17,701 bases of DNA, taken from NCBI GenBank assembly GCA_022013235.1, contig JAKLQR010000303.1, positions 1-17,701 on the forward strand, written 5' to 3'. Made by a program: the position numbers and the translations under genes. The notes beneath the pieces were generated by a model that worked only from the letters and a program-made list of their open reading frames with translations, had not been told where the DNA came from and did no database searches. This document shows, in pieces, positions 10,633-16,268 of the stretch. Positions within the stretch are counted from its first letter, which is position 1, and every line of letters starts with the position of its first letter. Origin of the DNA: Thermodesulfovibrionales bacterium (GTDB lineage Bacteria; Nitrospirota; Thermodesulfovibrionia; Thermodesulfovibrionales; SM23-35).

Positions 10633-10653
10633 GAACAGGAGTATTCCTTGTTC
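10633..10653. promoter_or_regulatory. Interrupted palindrome upstream of acs (possible operator)
   Basis: GAACAGGA, a short spacer, then TCCTTGTTC form an almost symmetrical site with one extra base in one arm. It lies 48-68 nt before the acs start, in the only non-coding gap upstream of acs. Placement fits an operator or a small hairpin in the leader. No regulator in the window is known to bind it. Confidence 0.25.
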
Positions 10654-10716
10654 CCGTGAGAGTGACAGGTGGCGTGAGAGAATTCAGTGTTATGGGTGTT
10701 CTCATGCACTGTACTC

Positions 10717-12501
10717 TTACATAGTCCTCGGATACCGGAGACTTGCCACCATATCCTGTACCTCTTTCGGGGGTTCCTTCGTCAGCTTCGAAACGACATA
10801 GGTTACCACAAAGTTGATCATCATACCGATTGTGCCGATGCCTTCAGGAGAAATACCCCACAGCCAGTTTTCAGCCTTGTTCATGTCAGGGCTTACGAAC
10901 TTGAAGTAAATGATATATGCAGCCGTAAAAATTATCCCGGAGAGCATGCCCAGAATTGCGCCCTCTTTTGTGGCCCTTTTCCAGAAAACCCCCATGATGA
11001 TAACCGGGAAGAACGAGGAGGCCGCAAGACCAAAGGCAAAGGCTACGACCTGTGCAACGAATCCCGGGGGATGGATGCCGAAGTATCCGGCCACCATGAC
11101 TGCACCTCCGGCAGCAATTCTCGCGGCGATCAGTTCGCCTTTCTCGGAGATGCCCGGGGAGATGACGTTCTTTATCAGGTCATGGGAAAACGCAGATGCG
11201 ATGACGAGGAGAAGGCCGGCAGCAGTCGACAGCGCCGCAGCAAGCCCTCCTGCCGCAACGAGCGCAATTACCCACGCGGGGAGTTTCGCAATCTCGGGAT
11301 TGGCCAGAACTATTATATCCCTGTCGATATAGAGTTCAGTGGTGCTTGTTTCATCAAGCGGTGTGCTCACAACCCTTTCACCGTAAGGTCCGACCGCGTT
11401 TGTATCAAATGCGAGTTTCCCTTTAAACGCATTCCCTTTGGCATACTGGATTTTGCCGTCTCCGTTTTTGTCCTTCCATGCGACGAGGCCGGTTTTTTCC
11501 CAGTTTTTAAACCAGCTCGGCGCTTCGGTATAGCTTTTATTGTTCAGTGTTTGGATCATATTCAGCCTGGCGAATGATGCGACAGCAGGAGCAGCAGTGT
11601 AGAGAATTGCAATAAAGAGCAATGCCCAGCCGGCCGAGGCGCGCGCACCCCTGATAGTCGGCGTCGTGAAGAAACGGATGATGATATGCGGCAGTCCGGC
11701 TGTCCCTACCATAAGCGCAAAAGTTATCATGAACACATCAATAGTGCTCTTGCTCCCTCCGCTTGTGTAGGCAGAGAACCCCAGTTCCATCTGTATTTGA
11801 TTGAGCTTGTCGAGCAGGTACCCTCCGCTGGTACCCAGTATCTGCATGCCGTTTTCACTAAGCTGACTGCCATACCCGAACTGCGGGATCGGGTTCCCTG
11901 TCAACATGATCGAGATGAAGATAGCCGGAATGAGATATGCGGTAATCAACACGCAGTATTGCGCGACCTGTGTATAGGTAATCCCTTTCATCCCCCCGAG
12001 GACTGCATAAATAAAAACAATTCCCATGCCGATCATGACTCCTGTATTAATGGGAACTTCCAGGAACCGCGAAAATACGACGCCGACACCGCGCATCTGT
12101 CCTGCGACATAGGTGAAAGAAACAAAGATTGCGCAGATGACCGCGACAACACGCGCTGCCTGTGAATAGTAGCGTTCCCCGACGAACATCGGTACGGTAT
12201 ATTTCCCGTATTTTCTGAGATACGGGGCAAGGAGCATTGCGAGAAGCACATACCCGCCGGTCCATCCCATGAGATACATGGCTCCGTCCCTGCCGAGGAA
12301 CGATATCAACCCTGCCATTGAGATGAACGAAGCGGCTGACATCCAGTCAGCGCCGGTTGCCATTCCGTTCAGCACCGGATGTATCTGCTTTGCAGCAACA
12401 TAAAATTCACCGGTCGATTTTGCCTTCGCCCAGATGGCAATACCGATATACAGAGCAAATGTTATACCAACGATTATCCACGTCCAAGCTATAATACTCA
12501 T
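10717..12501 (-). CDS. Sodium/solute symporter, acetate-type (VC_2705-like SSS family)
   Basis: Large subunit of a two-part sodium:solute symporter, likely for acetate or a similar short monocarboxylate, in the inner membrane. It has 594 residues with many hydrophobic helices. The N-terminal SSS signature region includes GEFYVAAKQIHPVLNGMATG (31-50) and ADWMSAASFISMAG (51-64), the usual Na+-site helix. A long extramembrane segment at about 312-400 includes DKNGDGKI (344-351), a calcium-loop-like pattern. The C-terminus ends with SKLTKEPPKEVQDM, typical of the subgroup that pairs with DUF4212. ATG at 12501 has GGAG 6 nt upstream. The DUF4212 partner lies 66 nt before it and acs 131 nt after. 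Annotating it as ActP would be loose; the partner and C-terminus favour the VC_2705 subgroup. Substrate is inferred from acs. Confidence 0.9.
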   Translation of the reverse strand: MSIIAWTWIIVGITFALYIGIAIWAKAKSTGEFYVAAKQIHPVLNGMATGADWMSAASFISMAGLISFLGRDGAMYLMGWTGGYVLLAMLLAPYLRKYGKYTVPMFVGERYYSQAARVVAVICAIFVSFTYVAGQMRGVGVVFSRFLEVPINTGVMIGMGIVFIYAVLGGMKGITYTQVAQYCVLITAYLIPAIFISIMLTGNPIPQFGYGSQLSENGMQILGTSGGYLLDKLNQIQMELGFSAYTSGGSKSTIDVFMITFALMVGTAGLPHIIIRFFTTPTIRGARASAGWALLFIAILYTAAPAVASFARLNMIQTLNNKSYTEAPSWFKNWEKTGLVAWKDKNGDGKIQYAKGNAFKGKLAFDTNAVGPYGERVVSTPLDETSTTELYIDRDIIVLANPEIAKLPAWVIALVAAGGLAAALSTAAGLLLVIASAFSHDLIKNVISPGISEKGELIAARIAAGGAVMVAGYFGIHPPGFVAQVVAFAFGLAASSFFPVIIMGVFWKRATKEGAILGMLSGIIFTAAYIIYFKFVSPDMNKAENWLWGISPEGIGTIGMMINFVVTYVVSKLTKEPPKEVQDMVASLRYPRTM

Positions 12502-12567
12502 AAAGGTCTCCTTTCAAAAGTAATGATCACCAGTAACTGGTCGATTGAGCCTGCATATAACGTCTGC

Positions 12568-12828
12568 TCATCGTTCGTGGACATCATATTTTGTATCCAG
12601 CGCGTTCATCAGCCTGACGTAGACAGCGATGAGTACCACAAATATCACTTCCGACCCCTGATTCGCAAACCAGAACCCCAGGGGGAAGCCGAAAAGCCTT
12701 ATGGTATCAAGCGAATCCGCGAAAATTATTCCGCAGAGATAGGATACGACAAACCAGATGGAGAGAAGAATAATGATATAGGTCAGATTCTGTCTCCAGT
12801 ATGCTTCAAATTTATCTTGTTCCGCCAT
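12568..12828 (-). CDS. DUF4212 small subunit of sodium/substrate symporter
   Basis: Small membrane protein of 86 residues of the DUF4212 family, known to be encoded next to VC_2705-type SSS symporters. It begins with an amphipathic piece containing YWRQNLTYII, followed by a first hydrophobic helix (about 16-36). Then comes LFGFPLGFWFANQGSEVIFV, the conserved block leading into a second helix (about 50-73), and a short charged tail ending YDVHER. The ATG at 12828 has GAGGAGGG about 7 nt upstream, one of the strongest ribosome sites here. It precedes the large symporter subunit by 66 nt in the same direction. It probably assists assembly or function of the large subunit; the exact role is not established. 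Confidence 0.92.
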   Translation of the reverse strand: MAEQDKFEAYWRQNLTYIIILLSIWFVVSYLCGIIFADSLDTIRLFGFPLGFWFANQGSEVIFVVLIAVYVRLMNALDTKYDVHER

Positions 12829-12969
12829 GACTAACCCTCCTCATTTTATTTAATATGCTGATGCTCTCATAAAGCACAATATGCTTCTCTCCTTTCAGAC
12901 ACCCTTAGCCGTATTGCCAAAGGCTATGGACCATTTTCACGTTCTTGCTCACCTCCTTTTCAAAAGACG

Positions 12970-13701
12970 TCATATTTTCCGGGGCCTTCCTGTTCCGAGG
13001 AGGTCCCTGAGTGAATGAATTCCATATTTTTCCAGGGATTGTATGAACCTCTGGAAAAGCTGTGCAGTCACAAACGCATCATTCAGTGCATTGTGTGCAT
13101 CACTGACCTGTATGGAATATTTTTGCGCAAGGGAGAATAAATCCACCTGTTCCTTGATCCCGGCGTGAAATGCGCAGGTTTGTTCCTCCCTGTGCCGTAT
13201 CCAGGTATAGACCATCTGTGTATCGAGCGAGGGGCTCTGGAGGGGGAAACCGAACAGCCTCTCCATCTCTTTATTGATAAATGCCAGGTCTATCGCTACG
13301 AAATGGCCGATCAAAATTCCGTCCGCACAAAAATCGAGGAACTCAGGGAGGAGCTTGTCGATTGTCGGACAGACAGAGGCCTCGGAAGGCGTGATTCCGT
13401 GGATTATTACACTTTTCCCGGTCAACTCAGTCTCCGGGGCAATGACCCGGTAATAGGTGCTCCCGATGTCAATCCTTCTCCCGAACATCTTGAGCGCGCC
13501 GATAGATACAACGGAATCTTTTTTCAGGTTGAGGCCGGTAAGTTCTGTATCGAACACAATATAGGTTGCCTCAGAAAGCGGGACGTCGAGCTTCATATTT
13601 TCCGGGACAGACAGATGTTTCAGGGCGGACGGATGGAGGCCCCGTTTCCCCAGGATTTTCCGGAGCATTTTCTTCTTATATGCGGTCAATATATTACTCA
13701 T
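12970..13701 (-). CDS. DEDDh 3'-5' exonuclease (DnaQ/PolC-epsilon-like)
   Basis: DnaQ-fold exonuclease of 243 residues. ExoI motif FDTELTGL gives Asp51 and Glu53. ExoII GHFVAIDLAFIN gives Asp138. ExoIII HNALNDAF gives His203 and Asp208, so all five DEDDh residues are present. The first ~45 residues are basic and precede the fold. The start chosen is ATG at 13701, which overlaps the TGA of the upstream DUF294 gene as TGATG, a typical re-initiation arrangement; an in-frame TTG one codon earlier is less likely. No polymerase or helicase domain is attached. Its substrate is unknown. Placement between a DUF294 regulator and the symporter pair suggests a regulatory or RNA/nucleotide-trimming job rather than replication proofreading, which is inference. 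Confidence 0.88.
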   Translation of the reverse strand: MSNILTAYKKKMLRKILGKRGLHPSALKHLSVPENMKLDVPLSEATYIVFDTELTGLNLKKDSVVSIGALKMFGRRIDIGSTYYRVIAPETELTGKSVIIHGITPSEASVCPTIDKLLPEFLDFCADGILIGHFVAIDLAFINKEMERLFGFPLQSPSLDTQMVYTWIRHREEQTCAFHAGIKEQVDLFSLAQKYSIQVSDAHNALNDAFVTAQLFQRFIQSLEKYGIHSLRDLLGTGRPRKI

Positions 13702-15638
13702 CAAAGGATTGATCCTGTGCCTGGATTATATTTCTTGTTAATGATTTCCTGTGTTTTTGCGATAAGCTGGCATGATTCCTTGAATACTTTTCTTTCGAAA
13801 TTATTGAGCTCCCTGGGATTCAGATAGTTGTCCGGTTCCAGGCCTTCTTCAATCTGGGCATGCTGCCGGCGTATCCTTAAAAACGACAGGAATTCAAACG
13901 CATGTTCCAGATCTCCGCCGAATTCGGTCATAATGGTATGCCGGTGGCTGAGGGCATGTATCCTCTCGATCGTTGAAGTCTCGGGGATTCTGTTTTCGAG
14001 ACTGAACAAGCGGACGATATTGACCAGAGGAGCCAGACAGGTGAATTTGAGGTTCAGTTTGTTTTTGTGCTCACCGCTTCTTTCCACCACAAAGGTCCTG
14101 AAAAAACCGAGAGGAGGACGAACCTGCACCGATATCTGGGCCATATACTTCAGGAACAGGTCCTGATTTTTCAAGGTCTTTATCAGCTGACTTCTCAGGC
14201 GCTGGGCGAGGGTGAAATCGCCATGCGCAGGTCTGAAATCGAATACGATGCACGAGGCAAGCACTGCCTCGCTGGTAGGGGTATGGATCCATTGTGAGAA
14301 ATATTTTTCCCAAACGGTGAGCGGCTGGCGCCATTGCGGATTTGCCGCCATATAATTACCGGGACAGAGAGGAAAGCCGCACTGCACAAGGGCGTCCCTC
14401 ATAGTCTCTGCCAGCCGGGTGAAATATTCCCCCGCAGCGCGTGCCTCGGCTTCAGTTTTCGGGTCCTGATAAATGATCGCGTTATCCTGGTCGGTCTTGT
14501 ATGTCTGCTCCTTTCTTCCTTCGCTGCCGAACACAATCCAGCAATAAGGAAGCGGAGGCTGGCCGAGCTGCGTCTCGATACTCTCAAGCAGTTTATTGAG
14601 GAGTCTGTCGTTAATTTCGGTGATGATCGCGGTGATACTGCTTGCCTTTGCCCCTTCCTTGAGAAGCAGGGAAATGACCTTCTCTATATTTCTCGACTCA
14701 GAAATGAGTCCGTCCAGCGTGTCCTGACTTTCGATATCTCTCACAATAGAAAGAGGAGAGGTACCCTGCAGTACCATGAGGTCATGATTTGTCAGCATAC
14801 CTTTGAGCTGGCCGTTTCTCATTACGATGACGTGGTGGATATTATGCTGAATCATTTTCAGTACCGCTTCAAAACACACATCCTGGGTGTCTACCCTCAC
14901 CGTGGGAGGAGACATGATATTTCTGACAGGATCGCCAACATTCCTGTCCTGTGAGACAACCCTGTCTCTCAGGTCCCGGTCTGTCACTATACCTACAGGC
15001 TGACCCTCTCCATTGACGATGATAAGGGAGCTTATGTTATTCCTGGCCATGACCAGGGCAGCTTCCTGTATTGAAATGTTCTCCAGGACGGTTATCACCT
15101 CTTTGAGCGCAATATCTTCAAGGCGGGTTTTAAAGAGCAGACTGTTGCTGCTTCCGTATAAGAGCGGCTTGCTCCCGATCGACCCTAATGGTTTCTCGAT
15201 ATATTTTTCAAGGTGAGACTGGAGGAAGTATTCGGAAAAAGAGGGATTTGACTCGAGCAGGCGGAGAACAGTATCTCTTGTCATGAGATAGCAGATTGTG
15301 TCCTCGATTGTGATAACGTTTGCTTTTGCCTTGTCTCTTCCCAGGAGAGAAAGAAATCCGATTGTATCTCCCTCTCCCCTGAAATCAATGATGATTTCTT
15401 CCCCGTTATCCGTGCTGCGGTAAACTTTTACTCCGCCTTTATAAATAATATGGAGGAATTCGCTGGGGGGGCCATCCTGCTTCAGGATAAGGGTTTCTTT
15501 GGGATAGAATTGTGCGGTCAGATTTTGTGCAACCTTTTTCAGAACAAAGTCGTCAATGTTCTGAAAAGGCGGGGTGTTTATTAAAAAATCTATAATATCA
15601 TAGACATCCATGTACTTAACATGCTGTTCAAGAGTCAA
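13701..15638 (-). CDS. cNMP-like/CBS/DUF294 nucleotidyltransferase-like regulator, copy A
   Basis: Predicted soluble signalling protein of up to 645 residues. A cyclic-nucleotide-binding-like domain (about 20-140) is followed by a CBS pair (about 173-295, with GIVTDRDLRDRV and MLTNHDLMVL). A DUF294 nucleotidyltransferase-like domain has GSEGRKEQTYKTDQD at 371-385, the GlnD-type GS...DxD metal site. The DUF294 C-terminal helical domain runs from about 480 to 640. In the cNMP domain, the phosphate cassette reads GDTIGFLSLLGRDKAKANV, lacking the usual Arg, so cyclic nucleotide binding is doubtful. The first start is TTG at 15638. ATG at 15611 is a good alternative (636 residues), as a promoter-like pair ends only a few bases before the TTG. 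Neither start has a clear ribosome site. The family is often found beside SSS/DUF4212 symporters, but its biochemical activity is unproven. Confidence 0.88.
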   Translation of the reverse strand: MTLEQHVKYMDVYDIIDFLINTPPFQNIDDFVLKKVAQNLTAQFYPKETLILKQDGPPSEFLHIIYKGGVKVYRSTDNGEEIIIDFRGEGDTIGFLSLLGRDKAKANVITIEDTICYLMTRDTVLRLLESNPSFSEYFLQSHLEKYIEKPLGSIGSKPLLYGSSNSLLFKTRLEDIALKEVITVLENISIQEAALVMARNNISSLIIVNGEGQPVGIVTDRDLRDRVVSQDRNVGDPVRNIMSPPTVRVDTQDVCFEAVLKMIQHNIHHVIVMRNGQLKGMLTNHDLMVLQGTSPLSIVRDIESQDTLDGLISESRNIEKVISLLLKEGAKASSITAIITEINDRLLNKLLESIETQLGQPPLPYCWIVFGSEGRKEQTYKTDQDNAIIYQDPKTEAEARAAGEYFTRLAETMRDALVQCGFPLCPGNYMAANPQWRQPLTVWEKYFSQWIHTPTSEAVLASCIVFDFRPAHGDFTLAQRLRSQLIKTLKNQDLFLKYMAQISVQVRPPLGFFRTFVVERSGEHKNKLNLKFTCLAPLVNIVRLFSLENRIPETSTIERIHALSHRHTIMTEFGGDLEHAFEFLSFLRIRRQHAQIEEGLEPDNYLNPRELNNFERKVFKESCQLIAKTQEIINKKYNPGTGSIL

Positions 15639-15645
15639 GTACGTG

Positions 15646-15674
15646 ATATTATCCCATTAGAAGAAAAAAATCAA
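15646..15674 (-). promoter_or_regulatory. Putative promoter of DUF294 copy A operon
   Basis: Minus strand TTGATT (15674-15669), 17 nt, then TAATAT (15651-15646); an overlapping GATAAT (15653-15648) gives a 15-nt spacer. The region just upstream is very AT-rich and contains a 15-bp palindrome (15677-15691, arms AATTATT/AATAATT) that might be an UP element or operator. Transcription would begin near 15640. This favours ATG 15611 over TTG 15638 as translation start, unless the message is leaderless. Confidence 0.35.
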
Positions 15675-15794
15675 ATAATTATTTAATAATTATAACAATT
15701 GATTTAATAGTGGGGGAGGGCGGTTCGTGAAAGCTTTAAGCTGAAAAGTATAACAATTTGCATAAAAATCAGGCAGATAATTGTCAGTATTTGC

Positions 15795-15835
15795 AAAAAA
15801 GCCCGAATTACCGGAGGATTAACTCCGGTAATTCG
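15795..15835 (-). terminator. Intrinsic terminator after the symporter remnant
   Basis: Perfect 13-bp stem, arms 15804-15816 and 15823-15835 around a six-base loop. On the minus strand it is followed by GGGC and then TTTTTT (15800-15795). It lies 24 nt past the stop codon of the symporter remnant. It insulates the copy-A operon from transcripts arriving from copy B. Confidence 0.9.
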
Positions 15836-15859
15836 ATAAGCATTTGTTGGAACAATATA

Positions 15860-16183
15860 TTATTCAGCACCTAATCCAACGTATGTTCTAACCTTTTCAT
15901 CTTCGAATTTTTCTTCGGCCTTCTTCTCCGGAGAGACGAGTGAAACAAGAATACCGACGAGAAAAGCCAGCCCCATGGAAAAAATTGCGGGGTTCTTCAT
16001 AGGAAAAACCGGTTTCGGCAAGGTAGCCTTTAATTCCTTGATTTGAGTTTCGGTCTGAGCGTTTTCTTCCACTATGACCGCGTCTATATGCGGTATATTC
16101 TTCCCGGCGGCCTTTTGCTGTTCCAGTATTTCGATTCTGGTTTTCGACTCCGTCTCCAGAGCCTTGATCTGTGTCTCTAACAC
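15860..16183 (-). pseudogene. C-terminal remnant of an ActP-type acetate symporter
   Basis: A 107-codon frame whose second half looks like the very C-terminus of cation/acetate symporters. PVFPMKNPAIFSM leads into one membrane helix (about 64-86), then SPEKKAEEKFEDEKVRTYVG and LGAE, where ActP proteins end with a similar charged tail. The first ~60 residues are a charged, coiled-coil-like stretch (IKALETESKTRIEILEQQKA and onward), perhaps the long loop before the last helix of the parent. The only start is GTG without a ribosome site, and the open frame runs on upstream to 16276 with no ATG. About 450 or more residues of a symporter are absent. The terminator downstream is intact. I read it as the tail of a deleted gene, but a small expressed single-helix protein is possible. 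It differs from the C-terminus of the intact symporter at 10717-12501. Confidence 0.65.
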
Positions 16184-16195
16184 GTTATCAGAGTT

Positions 16196-16213
16196 CCACG
16201 GGCTTGCCCGTGG
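16196..16213. repeat. Perfect short palindrome at the remnant junction (REP-like)
   Basis: CCACGGGC-TT-GCCCGTGG, two 8-bp arms with a two-base loop, lies between the stop of DUF294 copy B (16269) and the start of the symporter remnant (16183). No T-run follows closely on either strand, so it is a poor terminator. The form is like dispersed REP-type palindromes. Only one copy is in the window, so dispersal cannot be shown here. Confidence 0.5.
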
Positions 16214-16268
16214 GTATCTAAGGGAAAGGTCTCTTTTTTTCTGAACCTGAAGAACTCGCGCATGCGGG

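Noticed and set aside
10687..11577. Long + strand open frame opposite the symporter (296 codons)
   Set aside because: Antisense shadow of a well-supported membrane protein gene, with no domain and no convincing ribosome site.
13702..13704. TTG start one codon before the exonuclease ATG
   Set aside because: ATG at 13701 forms a standard TGATG overlap with the upstream stop, so it is the simpler start.
14334..14954. + strand frame of 206 codons opposite DUF294 copy A
   Set aside because: Antisense to conserved CBS and nucleotidyltransferase-like coding sequence; it has no family resemblance.
16196..16240. Palindrome plus distant T-run as a + strand terminator
   Set aside because: The T-run (about 16233-16239) is some 20 nt past the stem, and no + strand gene precedes it.
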